Source of the DNA: an uncultured Clostridium sp.
GTDB taxonomy: Bacteria > Bacillota > Clostridia > TANB77 > CAG-508
Length of the DNA: 28,423 nucleotides
Reading direction: 5' to 3'
Assembly: GCA_900552655.1 (NCBI GenBank)
Contig: USAE01000017.1
Location: forward strand, 1 to 28,423
Positions 8,301 to 16,668 of the stretch are shown piece after piece. A program made the translations under genes and the position numbers. The notes under the pieces are model-generated. The model was not told the DNA's origin and did not search any database. It saw only the letters and a program-made list of their open reading frames with translations. Position 1 is the stretch's first letter; each line of letters opens with the position of its first letter.

Positions 8301-9910
8301 AGATATTTTAAAGCATTTTCATCAACATTTAAGAGCTTCCTCATTATATTTATTCTGGACATATTAAACATTTTCTTAACTATTTCATTTTTACATTTTT
8401 TTATTAAAACACTATCTATATTAACATCGCTTGACTTATCTAATAATTGATTCCACCATTCTTCTATTAACTTATTAGTAGTAAAGCAATTGTCATATAC
8501 TTTACTTTTATCTAAATGACACCATATATATAAATTGCTTGGAATTTGAAGCAACTCATTTAATTTTTTACTATTATTTTTATATTGTTCTCCAACTATA
8601 TTTTTTACAACTTCTTCAGAAAATTTTTCAACTTCTATTTTATTCCACTTATTTTCCTTATCATTCAGTATTGACTTTATGTTATTATCATATTTTAAAT
8701 CGTATGATCTACATACTAAAATAATTGATATTTTATTTTCTCGCTTTAAATTTATTCTTTCTATTTCTTGTATCAGTTGCTTACAAACAAATACAGAATC
8801 AATCGAATTTGCTTGAGTCCATCTTAAAGCATCTAATTGATCTAATACAATAACAGCCTTTTTCTCCTTTGAAATACTGTCTAAACAATAACTTATAGAA
8901 TTTGGTAATCCTAATTTTTTTCCCCATTCTTCTGTACTGTTTTCTGGTATTCTTTTATCAAGCTTTATAGCGATATATGGTATTTCATTATCTTTACAAT
9001 TCTCTGCAATAAATTGAACTATTCCACTTTTTCCATATCCCGCTTTACCACTAATAATTACTGATTCACCTTTATTAATTATTTCTTTACATATTTTATA
9101 TTCATCTCTTGAAATCATTTCATCATTAATAGATCTAAAAAAAGAATTAAATTCTTTGTTCAATACTTGTATACGTGGAAGAATGGTTTTATCATATGCT
9201 AAATTGCTTAATTTAATTTCTTTTTCATCTAGGTATTTTTTTATTGTAATAAAGTCAATTGCTTTTCCCCAAACATCTTTATTTATAATATAATCTAATA
9301 ATGTATTATACACTTTTTCCTGATTATCACTAAATAAATATTTTATATCTTTTAAAACAATATTTTTTAAGTTCTGATCTGGAAATTGATGATATGATGT
9401 TCTATTTAAATAATCTAAAGATTTTATTAAATCTGCATCTTTTTCTATATCTAACTTCATTTCTTGGCAATATTTTAAATAAAAATCTTTCATTTCATTA
9501 TTAGCCTTTAAAACTTGATTCTCATAAAAATCTTTAGCATTTCTTGATGATGTATGAGCTAGATTTGTTAGATCTTCTAATAAAGCAAATGATATCGGAG
9601 AAACAATACTTACATAATTATTATTATTTCTATCAAGTTGAAACTTCCAAGTATCAAAAATATTATATTTTTTTATGTCTCCTATTGTCCATTTATCTTT
9701 ATTTATATTTCTTCCTTTGCACTGTTGTCCTTCTCTTGTTCCATCTTTATTGACAATCCATAAATCTACTCCTTTTTCATCATCACCAATTGGTTCAATA
9801 GTTACACTATATATTTCTTCTTCTATAACTCTTAAAAGTTGTGATATTGCATAATTTGTTTCATATTTATTTCCTGCTTTGTCAGTTCTTCCGCCCCCTT
9901 GATATGACAT
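5375..9910 (-). CDS. Antiphage-type STAND NTPase with N-terminal PD-(D/E)XK nuclease (Avs-like)
   Basis: This 1511-residue protein has the layout of antiviral STAND (Avs-type) defence proteins. The N-terminal nuclease domain (about 1-110) carries E17, D49 and Q63-C-K65, the E...D...QxK pattern of Cap4/DUF4297-like or Mrr-like PD-(D/E)XK nucleases. The NTPase has P-loop GKAGYGKS (288-295), Walker B VIVLDQLD (353-360) and a sensor-like VCRSYD (399-404). The remaining 1,000 residues look like helical repeats, the usual target-sensing part. Avs proteins bind a conserved phage protein, oligomerise and cut DNA; this one's trigger is unknown. I chose the ATG at 9910 (MSYQGGGR) because GAGGAGAG lies seven bases before it; a 12-codon upstream extension has no such site. 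It stands alone between xis and int, on the opposite strand to both, as cargo would. Confidence 0.8.
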   Translation of the reverse strand: MSYQGGGRTDKAGNKYETNYAISQLLRVIEEEIYSVTIEPIGDDEKGVDLWIVNKDGTREGQQCKGRNINKDKWTIGDIKKYNIFDTWKFQLDRNNNNYVSIVSPISFALLEDLTNLAHTSSRNAKDFYENQVLKANNEMKDFYLKYCQEMKLDIEKDADLIKSLDYLNRTSYHQFPDQNLKNIVLKDIKYLFSDNQEKVYNTLLDYIINKDVWGKAIDFITIKKYLDEKEIKLSNLAYDKTILPRIQVLNKEFNSFFRSINDEMISRDEYKICKEIINKGESVIISGKAGYGKSGIVQFIAENCKDNEIPYIAIKLDKRIPENSTEEWGKKLGLPNSISYCLDSISKEKKAVIVLDQLDALRWTQANSIDSVFVCKQLIQEIERINLKRENKISIILVCRSYDLKYDNNIKSILNDKENKWNKIEVEKFSEEVVKNIVGEQYKNNSKKLNELLQIPSNLYIWCHLDKSKVYDNCFTTNKLIEEWWNQLLDKSSDVNIDSVLIKKCKNEIVKKMFNMSRINIMRKLLNVDENALKYLSSNGFLFIENQNVSFTHQRIYDYFIEIEMINMYQENKTIEEIIGDTEQQTPSRRYQIQMFLEDLHEINAKDFIKMGKELLLSDNVRFYIKYVFLEVLGQIEEVDSEIEGFILEFLNNEIYGKHIINNVIQYNVQYVKILLKNGILDKWMEDDSKIELCVSILRSIQNKYDNEIAKFIENHLLKNEKIDKRIYRCFSFDVSTEIDEMFELRMKIYEKYPELSEDYIDFKSLFKTNEMRAIKLIKFWIEYNISNKNKRLYRYEEELVDEESDIIIKNDEEIINMLLPCIPIEIDEYFGKWTGRYKYSIGIERAAVNIIKKANNNLIKNHPERFWSIYEKYMGKGYPLFNEFILEGFENLPEQYSDKIIEYFCDNFEKNIFEQTSGNNDKLLTTKKILMKHSKKCSIENYRKLENIIYYYTQKNSLELYKDIREYKLNYTCRKMPWDWWGNLQVELLPYLYNDRMSKKTKELLMVLNRKFNNGSNYFHYSDGHSGSVWSPVSGKKLSDKQWLKILSNSKIKNKEGYNWKEVDGGVIESNLRAFSVSFSNAVSNEPNRMIDLVLKNKKIIIDDYIDSIYSGLHMSEKLNEVPNEKIEQLLKEFPCDNVSYRANAFCWIIEKKKDTNWSEYTLNIIKNIAINHRDPELGKPNVINEKDTEIKSIEMLKSNSLNCTRGAAARTISHLLYNKNELLEQFKETMIKMTNDENPVVKFASLSCLYTTYYIDKEWATPIIINLFEQDQRFLSFWESRRLLFNMYKDNKEKVLGIIKKLYYSEDKELKEIGALAVAEMYIVNDEFVDIVNDVKNMDKIQQEQIVRILEIYFNTLEYNEKCKALIIKLNNNNCDLENFISRIFYEKEIELKRDKEFLIEIIKSNSGRRSLHALVNYLEENALSVLDFSDIILEVSKSFVDYEENQENIYFYGDELSKLVVELYDETEGKEEKEMKNIAYECLDIWDKMFERQIGTIRLLSKEILDR

Positions 9911-10046
9911 AAAAATCTCTCCTCTCACTTTGTCAAATTTTATCACATTTTCTGTGGAAAGTCCATATATTTATTGATATGACAGGCTTTTACATATTTC
10001 GACATATAATTCAAAATTAGATATTTAAGTTTCTTTTTATTACCTC

Positions 10047-10088
10047 TTGTATTTTGTTATCATTTATTGTATAATTTGTGTTGTTAAC
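10047..10088 (+). promoter_or_regulatory. Integrase promoter with TTGTTAAC operator-like box
   Basis: TTGTAT (10047-10052), a 17-base spacer and TATAAT (10070-10075) form a near-consensus sigma-A promoter for the integrase. A TTGTTAAC box at 10081-10088 falls at the expected transcription start, where a bound repressor would block initiation. The same box occurs at the xis/DUF6076 control region. Confidence 0.65.
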
Positions 10089-10144
10089 GATATAATTTAA
10101 CCTCTCCCACCCATGGTTATGCCTGAAAGGAGGTGAAAAAGGTA

Positions 10145-11344
10145 ATGGCTGGGAGTATTGAAAAAAGAGGGAAAAATAGTTACAGACTAGTATGTCTTGC
10201 AGGATACGACTTGCAAGGAAAACCTATAAAGAAAACAAAAACAATACACGGAACCAAAAAAGAAGCCGAAATAGAACTAGCAAAATTCGTTGCTGATGTT
10301 CAAAATGGAATGTTTGTAGAAGGAAAATCATTAAAATTCTCTGAATTCACAGAAATATGGAAAAGGGACTATGCATCAAAAAAACTAGCACCATCAACAT
10401 ACAAAAGATATTGTAGAATATTAGAAACAAGACTTCTACCCTACTTTGGACATTTCTATATTAACAAAATCAAACCAACTGACATCATGCATTTTTATGA
10501 TTTACTTAGTAGAGATACCCAGTTAGTTAGAAAAAAAGGTAACAATGGTAAGAAAACATTAAAACCCTTATCTGGTAAAACAATATTAGAACACCACCGA
10601 TTATTAAGAGCAATGCTTCATAAAGCAGTATATTGGCAACTAATTATATCTAATCATGCTGAACGTGTTAAACCACCAAAAGCAAGAAAGCCAAAAAGAA
10701 GATACTATGATGATGAGCAATGTAAAATATTATTACACAATCTATCCTTACTTGGTGAAGATCAAATAAAATATAAAGTTGCAATCATTCTTACAATATT
10801 TACTGGTGTTCGTTTAGGGGAATTAATGGGATTAGAATGGCAAGATATTGATTTAAAAACAGGAATTGTTAGTATAAATCGTTCTAGTCAATATTTAGCC
10901 GACAAAGGTATATTTACAAAAACACCTAAAACAGAAAGTTCTATCAGAGAAGTTGCAATTCCAGATTTTGTTGTTTCTCTACTTGAGCAATATAAGTTAT
11001 GGTATGATGAACAAAAATCGTTCTGTGGTGAATTATGGACTGATTCTAATAGGTTGTTTGTACAAGCTGATGGCAAACCTATGCACCCTTCTACAATAAG
11101 CAAATGGTTTGTAAAATATGTTAGTCAAATAGGTCTACCTGTAATTAATTTTCACGGATTAAGACACACAAATGCTACACTTTTAATATCACAAAATATT
11201 GATGTGGCAGTTGTAGCAGCAAGACTTGGACATGCACAAATTACAACAACATTTAATTTCTATGTTCATCCTATTATTTCTCATAATAGAAATGCAGGAA
11301 ATGCTTTAGAAAACTTGCTACTACCACAACAAAAATTAGTCTAA
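10145..11344 (+). CDS. int: Tyrosine recombinase / integrase of the element
   Basis: This 399-residue phage/ICE-type integrase has three parts: an N-terminal arm-binding domain (about 1-60), a SAM-like core-binding domain (about 65-165) and the catalytic domain. All catalytic residues are present: R223 (TGVRLGE), K262 (TKTPKTES), H337 and R340 (HGLRH), H363 (LGHA) and the nucleophile Y373 (FNFYVHP). It catalyses integration and excision of the element between att sites. ATG at 10145 is preferred because AAGGAGGTG ends nine bases before it; the in-frame GTG at 10133 lies inside that site. It is the last gene of the element on this side, so the right attachment site is expected in the following 0.5 kb. 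Confidence 0.95.
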   Translation: MAGSIEKRGKNSYRLVCLAGYDLQGKPIKKTKTIHGTKKEAEIELAKFVADVQNGMFVEGKSLKFSEFTEIWKRDYASKKLAPSTYKRYCRILETRLLPYFGHFYINKIKPTDIMHFYDLLSRDTQLVRKKGNNGKKTLKPLSGKTILEHHRLLRAMLHKAVYWQLIISNHAERVKPPKARKPKRRYYDDEQCKILLHNLSLLGEDQIKYKVAIILTIFTGVRLGELMGLEWQDIDLKTGIVSINRSSQYLADKGIFTKTPKTESSIREVAIPDFVVSLLEQYKLWYDEQKSFCGELWTDSNRLFVQADGKPMHPSTISKWFVKYVSQIGLPVINFHGLRHTNATLLISQNIDVAVVAARLGHAQITTTFNFYVHPIISHNRNAGNALENLLLPQQKLV

Positions 11345-11889
11345 AATCTTTTTTCAGATTTCACTAAAGTCATTAGACTTTTCACGATAAAAATAAATCG
11401 TTGTCAAAATCCTTAATTTTGTTCCAACGATTATATGTGTAACGTAAAAGACTACTATTTATAAAATTAGGTTTCCCATAGTCTTTTATTGGTTTTTTAT
11501 TAGAAATATAAACGTTTTGGGAGATTTTCTTCCCCAACTTTTCCCCAATTTCACATAAAATGCCTATTTTTAGTCATTATTGTTAACTAATTGGAGAATA
11601 TCAAAAATCGCCACAACCATTCAAGCTGTAACGATTAAAACAAATTTATAAATCAAAATCATTTCAAACTCACCTTAGAGTTATGAGAATACATAGAATT
11701 ATCATATATATTTTTATAATTAACAATATTGTATATAAAATCCAATGGATCAGCACTCTTATTTACCAAATGTTCATTTCCAATATAAAATTATATACCA
11801 TATTTCTTATTAACCCACAATGTATTATTTTTTAACTTATTTTATCATTTTTATTATTTTTCTCTACTCTGGATATATAATAAAATTTA
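11345..11889. other. Non-coding region after integrase; expected to contain the right attachment site
   Basis: No gene is seen in this 545-bp stretch. It holds an imperfect hairpin at 11396-11432 (AATCGTTG with CAACGATT, plus an inner CAAAAT/ATTTTG pairing), a terminator-like stem at 11445-11488, and a TTGTTAAC box at 11580-11587. ICE and prophage attachment sites normally lie next to the integrase gene, so attR probably lies here. The matching left copy is outside the window, so the core cannot be fixed. No tRNA gene end was recognised. Confidence 0.45.
11445..11488 (+). terminator. Possible terminator after integrase
   Basis: A perfect 10-bp inverted repeat, TAAAAGACTA with TAGTCTTTTA, has a 24-base loop and is followed on the plus strand by TTGGTTTTTT. 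It lies 100 bp after the integrase stop. The long loop makes it weaker than usual. Confidence 0.45.
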
Positions 11890-12936
11890 CTATATTTCAT
11901 ATATTAAGGAATTTTCTTTAGCTAATAAATTAGTAAAATTTTTATATGCCATTAATTCTAAAAATTTCATTTTTTTCATTTTCTTTGCCATTTCTTCATT
12001 TAAAGCAATCATATCAGGAACATTTCTTGCTGTGACTTTTATATTGTCATTTTTTAATATATCTTTTTTTCCATTTGGTGATATAAAAAAATCTTCACTA
12101 TAATTAACTATAATGTAAGAAATTAACTTTAATTTTTCTTCTTCCTTTAGCTCTCTAAATTGTTGTATAAAAAATTTGTATTTTTTATTTTCTTTGCTAA
12201 TAAACATTATTACAACCGTTTTTTCTTTTAAAGGAAATACGCATAAATTAATGTTCTCTATAACATATTTAGGAGAGTAATTATATATATCATTAATGAT
12301 CCCACCTTTCAAATCTCCAGGCAATGCTATATGTCCTTGAAATCCAATAGGTGCAACATAATCTAATACATTCCAATAGATTAATTCATAACTAGACGTT
12401 GACTTCTTATTAAGTACATCCAACGCTCTTTGAAATTCATTCTTTATTTCATTCAAATCTAAATAGTTTACTTTTTGTTTTTCTAAAAGTTCTATTTTAC
12501 AAAAGTATTCTGTTTCATTAATCATTTTTCTATACATAGCAATTTCATTTAGCCTTTTATCATACATTTTTAAAGTATTTTTCAAATCTATTTGTGCCAT
12601 AATCTTTTTTCTTGGAAGTTGTAATAATCTGTTTTCATCTTCATAATCTTTAAACAAATTATTATCACATTCATTACAAATCCTATGGAACGTACCACTA
12701 TTTTTAACACCTTTTGCTTCTTTTATAAAAGGTGCTTCGAAAAAGTAATTTGAATTTAATATCATTCCCTTTTCACTTAAATTACTTAATATGAATTTAG
12801 GTAGAGAATGTGAATTACAAAAGCTACTTACTTTCTTCTTACAACATAAACAATATTCTAATTTTGAATTTGCTCTTGCATCTTTTATCATTTGATTGTA
12901 TTGTTTTAAATATATATTTCTACTAATATCTTCCAT
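11890..12936 (-). CDS. HNH-like zinc-cluster protein, uncharacterised
   Basis: This is a 348-residue protein. The first 100 residues have an HNH/treble-clef pattern: C29-x2-C32, then SHSLP with H43, then C87-x2-C90 followed by DNN and an aromatic/acidic LFKDYEDE. The two CxxC pairs would bind a structural zinc, and H43 sits where HNH-type nucleases carry their first His. A second catalytic His is not obvious, so nuclease activity is uncertain. The rest (about 110-348) is mixed helix and strand with no domain I recognise. It is a single gene beside the probable right end of the element, with weak ribosome binding (AGGGA). Its position next to a mobile element suggests a defence or addiction role, which is inference only. 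Confidence 0.65.
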   Translation of the reverse strand: MEDISRNIYLKQYNQMIKDARANSKLEYCLCCKKKVSSFCNSHSLPKFILSNLSEKGMILNSNYFFEAPFIKEAKGVKNSGTFHRICNECDNNLFKDYEDENRLLQLPRKKIMAQIDLKNTLKMYDKRLNEIAMYRKMINETEYFCKIELLEKQKVNYLDLNEIKNEFQRALDVLNKKSTSSYELIYWNVLDYVAPIGFQGHIALPGDLKGGIINDIYNYSPKYVIENINLCVFPLKEKTVVIMFISKENKKYKFFIQQFRELKEEEKLKLISYIIVNYSEDFFISPNGKKDILKNDNIKVTARNVPDMIALNEEMAKKMKKMKFLELMAYKNFTNLLAKENSLIYEI

Positions 12937-13340
12937 ATAAATCCCTACTTTTTATTAATTTAGTTTTTTTATATTATAATATTTTTATCGAATCTTCTAA
13001 TCTTCTTGTTTTCTTAATAAATTTAGTTCAATAGCCATATACATTTGTATTTACATTTATTTTTGTTATAAATTTACCTATTAATTCTTTTTTGAGCAAA
13101 GTGTTTTAAATTTAATTTTATAGCTTTATCAATAGTTCCTAATATATCCTTGTTTTGTAATTTAATCACATTATTTAGCAATAAAATCAAAATCTTTTAT
13201 CATCTTGTAGTATCAAACTTGCCTATGCTCATTTCATTGTTAGTACTTTAATTTAAAATTCCATTTCTTCCTCGCTTCGCTCGAAAAATACATGCTTTTG
13301 AAGCTTTTATGCTATTTTCGTTTTAATCTCTTCTTTGCAA
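12937..13340. other. Intergenic region, possible decayed coding trace
   Basis: No intact gene is seen in these 404 bp. On the minus strand a short open stretch near 13080-13180 reads as NVIKLQNKDILGTIDKAI and continues as KLNLKHFAQKRINR before a stop. It has no good start and there are stops on both sides, so it may be a decayed gene or chance. A GC-rich near-palindrome, CTCGCTTCGCTCG, lies at 13271-13283. Confidence 0.3.
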
Positions 13341-13766
13341 TTAGTCTCTCATCTTTTTTAAGTACTCTTCAATAAATTTTCTAGAAGGAGAATATAATTT
13401 TTCTGGCAAATTATCTAGCTCAAACCACTTCCATTCATCTTCTTTTGTAGGTTCCATTACTTTTAATTCACCACTATGTTTATTAGCTATAATATGCAAA
13501 GTTATGTAGTGTCTATCTTCTGCTATATCGTCTGCAGCATTAAATAATTCTAAATTATCAACATCTAAATTTGTTTCCTCTTTCACTTCTCTTTTGGTAC
13601 AGTCCCAAAAAGTTTCATCATACTCTTGCTTTCCACCAGGTAATGTCCAACAGTCTATTTCATATATTCCACCTGTATCTTTTCTATTTTTTGATCTATG
13701 ACCTAATAATAATTTATTCCCATCTAAAATTATTACTCCAATTCCAATTTTTATATTCTTTTCCAT
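13341..13766 (-). CDS. Nudix hydrolase
   Basis: This is a 141-residue single-domain Nudix protein. The Nudix box starts at G45 and reads G-x5-E51-x7-R59-E60-V-x-E63-E64, with N66 in place of the usual Gly. The Glu residues bind the metal used to hydrolyse a nucleoside diphosphate linked to another group. The start MEKNIKIGIGVIIL and the WTLPGGK strand leading into the box are typical of MutT-like members. The substrate cannot be read from sequence. AGGAGG lies five bases before the ATG. It is divergent from a second Nudix gene 415 bp away, and the two proteins are dissimilar outside the box. Confidence 0.92.
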   Translation of the reverse strand: MEKNIKIGIGVIILDGNKLLLGHRSKNRKDTGGIYEIDCWTLPGGKQEYDETFWDCTKREVKEETNLDVDNLELFNAADDIAEDRHYITLHIIANKHSGELKVMEPTKEDEWKWFELDNLPEKLYSPSRKFIEEYLKKMRD

Positions 13767-14181
13767 TTTTTCCTCCTGTATGTCAATATAATTCTATTTT
13801 TAATCTTGGTTAATGAAAAAATTTTAATTTTCAATACCTAAAACTACCTATAAAATATTTTTTTCAACTTACTCTTTTTTCTACATTATAACACATATTT
13901 TATTTATTGCTTTTCTCATTTTAATATGCTAAACTCTTTATAGTAAACAAGTAGTTTCGCCATATGTGCATTTGTCTTTTCAAATATACATATCGAAGAA
14001 AGCTAACCTTATTGTATAAAAAAAATCGTTAAAAAGTACTAAAATTTCAAAGAAAAATCGATTTTCTATATAATAAAAACCGAGTCTTAATCACTCCACA
14101 GTATCTCTATTAAATATAGCATACAGTCATTGGTGAGGAACTATAAAGACTAAACAACTTATAATACGAGGAGGTTTTAAT
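13767..14181. other. Divergent intergenic region between two Nudix genes
   Basis: No gene or RNA is recognised in these 415 bp. It must hold promoters for both Nudix genes. A short palindrome, AGAAAATCGATTTTCT-like, lies near 14053-14069. The rightward gene has a strong AGGAGG just before its start. Confidence 0.4.
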
Positions 14182-14604
14182 ATGTTTCGTTCTAATTCTA
14201 TAAGACCTATAGTTTTAGGTCTTACAAAAAAAGATAATAAAATTTTAGTTGGTCAAGGATATGATAAGGTAAAAAATAAAACTTTCTATAGAGCATTAGG
14301 AGGTGGAATTGAATTCACAGAAACTAGTAAAGATGCCATAATAAGAGAATTTAAAGAAGAAATAAATGCTGATATAATAGTACATAATCTTTTAGGTGTT
14401 TCGGAAAACATCTTTACTTATAAAGGAAATTATGGTCATGAAATTGTTTTTACTTATTCTATAGAAATACCAGAAAAATTTTATAAAGATGTATATTTAA
14501 TAAAAGATGAAGCATCTGAATATACAGCTATGTGGGTTAACATTGATGATTTTAAAACTGGTAAAAAAGTTCTGTATCCTGATAATTTCTTAAAATATTT
14601 ATAA
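14182..14604 (+). CDS. Nudix hydrolase
   Basis: This is a 140-residue Nudix protein. The box starts at G41 and reads G-x5-E47-x7-R55-E56-F-x-E59-E60, again with Asn (N62) where the family usually has Gly. The YRALGGGIEF lead-in resembles DNA-mismatch or ADP-ribose-type Nudix members, but the substrate is not predictable. The ATG follows GAGGAGG by seven bases. It is monocistronic, divergent from the other Nudix gene and convergent with the following minus-strand gene. Confidence 0.92.
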   Translation: MFRSNSIRPIVLGLTKKDNKILVGQGYDKVKNKTFYRALGGGIEFTETSKDAIIREFKEEINADIIVHNLLGVSENIFTYKGNYGHEIVFTYSIEIPEKFYKDVYLIKDEASEYTAMWVNIDDFKTGKKVLYPDNFLKYL

Positions 14605-14709
14605 AGATTTCACATACTTTTATTTTAAAAATGTTTTTCTTTTAGCCTCACATTATTACAATTTTTATATATGCGTATTCCTTTTAATCTAAAAATTAAC
14701 TATGATTAT

Positions 14710-16569
14710 TTAATTTTCTACTTGTTTAGAAAAATCTTGAAGAAAATCAACTAAATCTTCTGTTTTAGGTAATGGTATTTTAGCTCTATTTTTTACAATT
14801 TCTTCAAAATGATGTTTTATGAAGTCTTCAATAAGTTCTTCCTGCTTGTCTACAGCTTGTACTTTTGCAAATAACTCTTTAAACTCTTTTGGTTTAATAG
14901 TATTGAATTTCTCAATTAACATATCTACTTCGCTTTCTGTAAGCATATATTCATATATCATATTTACTACAATACCATTATACAACCTCGATAAAATTAT
15001 GCTATCATCTTCTTTAATATGATCTCCTAACATTTTTATAACTTTTCCGCCAATTAATCCTCCAACAACTCCTCCACTAATACCAATAAGAGTACCAATT
15101 CCAGGAGAAATTGTAGTTCCTGCCATTGCTCCAATTTTTGTTGCAACTAAAGAAGTTCCTAAAGTTCCTGCACTAGCTGTAGCCATTGTTCCTATAAGAG
15201 ATAACATATTTTTTGTATATTGTGCACTGGAAATTCTTTTTCTAAATATGTTATATGTATCTGGAATGGAAAATACCATAAACGTAAAAGTTGTAGTTAC
15301 TGTATTACTCCTTAGTATCTTGGATAATTGCTTCATTGCAGTAGCTCCAGATATTGCTGATCTACCTGCCATAGAACGAATGGCATTTACAATAGTTTGT
15401 ACCGATTTATAACCCATTTGTTGTACTATATAATTACTAAATGGAATTAAATGTTTTGTTAGAGTAGTTCGGGCTATTTGTTGTGTTAATATGTGTGCAA
15501 AAAAAGATAATCCAAACACTTGAAAAGCAGTAAGAAAAGCAGAATTAAAAGCTTCTTTTTTATTTTCGCTTTTTGAATATGCAAAAATATATGTCGCTAA
15601 AAAAGATATTCCAAATGTAAAAGAACAATTAATTGCACCTGTTGCTATATCATATGTTAGTGATTCAATAGTACCAGGTCTACATAACTTTAATGCTTGT
15701 TTATATGTTAATTGGCCTTTTTTTATATATTTAGATGCATCATTAGGATTAGTAACACCTGGCACTTTTCCTTCAACAATTCTATTTCTAAATTCATTTA
15801 TTGCTTCTGCATATTTATCTTTCGGTACTTCTACCATCATTGGTTCACCTTTTGAATTTATATAACGAAACTTTCCTGTTGTTTTATCAAAACAAGCATT
15901 TATACATCTTTTTCCTGTTTTATAATACTTAGTTTGAATTTCAACACCATTTACAATTCGATCTGCTCCATTTTTCTCGTTAGTACGCCCTACAACTTCA
16001 GCATCTTTTCCTTGAATTTTATCTAATAATGTTAAAGATTCTTCTGCCATCTCTCCATGCCCATGTTTAGAATTTACTCTTGCATAATTTTCAGGAATAA
16101 TGGCTTCTAAATCTGCAAAAATGTTTTCTGCTGAAATGGCTGCTTCTTTAATTGTTTTTTTGTATGATTCTTTGTAATATTCAAAGAAATTAGAATTTTT
16201 ATTTAAATTAAATAAGAATTTCCCATCAAAAAATATATCAATCGTATCCCCACTCGCTTTGCACAGCTTAAAGTCGTCTGGATTAAAAAATTCCCACTTA
16301 AAATAGTGATATATATATGATAGCTTATCTTTTTTATTCATTTTTTCATTAGCTTGCTTTACAGCCATCGGACTTGCTTTAAAAAATATACCTATATTTG
16401 TAATAACCATACCATATTTATTATTTTGTTCTAAATTTTGTCCCCAAAGAATTTTATGCTCTCTTGGGATTGGAAATTGCTCATGTATTTTTTTCTTGTC
16501 TTTATCTGAAAGAGTACTTTCACTATTTTTATTTAATTTTTCTATTGCTTTTTTTATAAATGTTTCCAT
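14710..16569 (-). CDS. Membrane protein with PD-(D/E)XK-like nuclease motif and glycine zipper, uncharacterised
   Basis: This is a protein of about 619 residues; the numbers here count from an alternative ATG at 16581. Residues 40-130 may be a bacterial PH-like domain (GMVITNIGIFF...). Residues 170-260 carry HGEMAEES (E177/E180/E181), GADRIVNGVEIQTK (D207, Q216, K218) and a Lys/Arg-rich tail, matching the E...D...QxK pattern of PD-(D/E)XK nucleases. Hydrophobic segments follow (about 312-335, 345-370), then a long Gly/Ala-rich stretch (about 455-510) of the type that inserts in membranes. I recall uncharacterised proteins with this GADR...IQTK signature in diverse bacteria, but cannot name the family. 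The ATG at 16569 is preferred because GGAG lies six bases before it. Nuclease plus membrane parts suggest an abortive-infection or toxin role, which is inference. Confidence 0.7.
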   Translation of the reverse strand: METFIKKAIEKLNKNSESTLSDKDKKKIHEQFPIPREHKILWGQNLEQNNKYGMVITNIGIFFKASPMAVKQANEKMNKKDKLSYIYHYFKWEFFNPDDFKLCKASGDTIDIFFDGKFLFNLNKNSNFFEYYKESYKKTIKEAAISAENIFADLEAIIPENYARVNSKHGHGEMAEESLTLLDKIQGKDAEVVGRTNEKNGADRIVNGVEIQTKYYKTGKRCINACFDKTTGKFRYINSKGEPMMVEVPKDKYAEAINEFRNRIVEGKVPGVTNPNDASKYIKKGQLTYKQALKLCRPGTIESLTYDIATGAINCSFTFGISFLATYIFAYSKSENKKEAFNSAFLTAFQVFGLSFFAHILTQQIARTTLTKHLIPFSNYIVQQMGYKSVQTIVNAIRSMAGRSAISGATAMKQLSKILRSNTVTTTFTFMVFSIPDTYNIFRKRISSAQYTKNMLSLIGTMATASAGTLGTSLVATKIGAMAGTTISPGIGTLIGISGGVVGGLIGGKVIKMLGDHIKEDDSIILSRLYNGIVVNMIYEYMLTESEVDMLIEKFNTIKPKEFKELFAKVQAVDKQEELIEDFIKHHFEEIVKNRAKIPLPKTEDLVDFLQDFSKQVEN

Positions 16570-16668
16570 TGTATACTCCATTTAATTATATTTTTGTCTG
16601 TTTCATTAAATCTTCCTTAGCTTACCGAGGTTAACCCTATACTTGCTAAATCAATATATAAACAAAGT

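Noticed and set aside
10113..10136. Seven-codon frame MVMPERR ending in the integrase ribosome binding site, as a possible leader peptide
   Set aside because: It has no ribosome binding site of its own, and such a short frame is expected by chance. It would matter only if conserved in sister elements.
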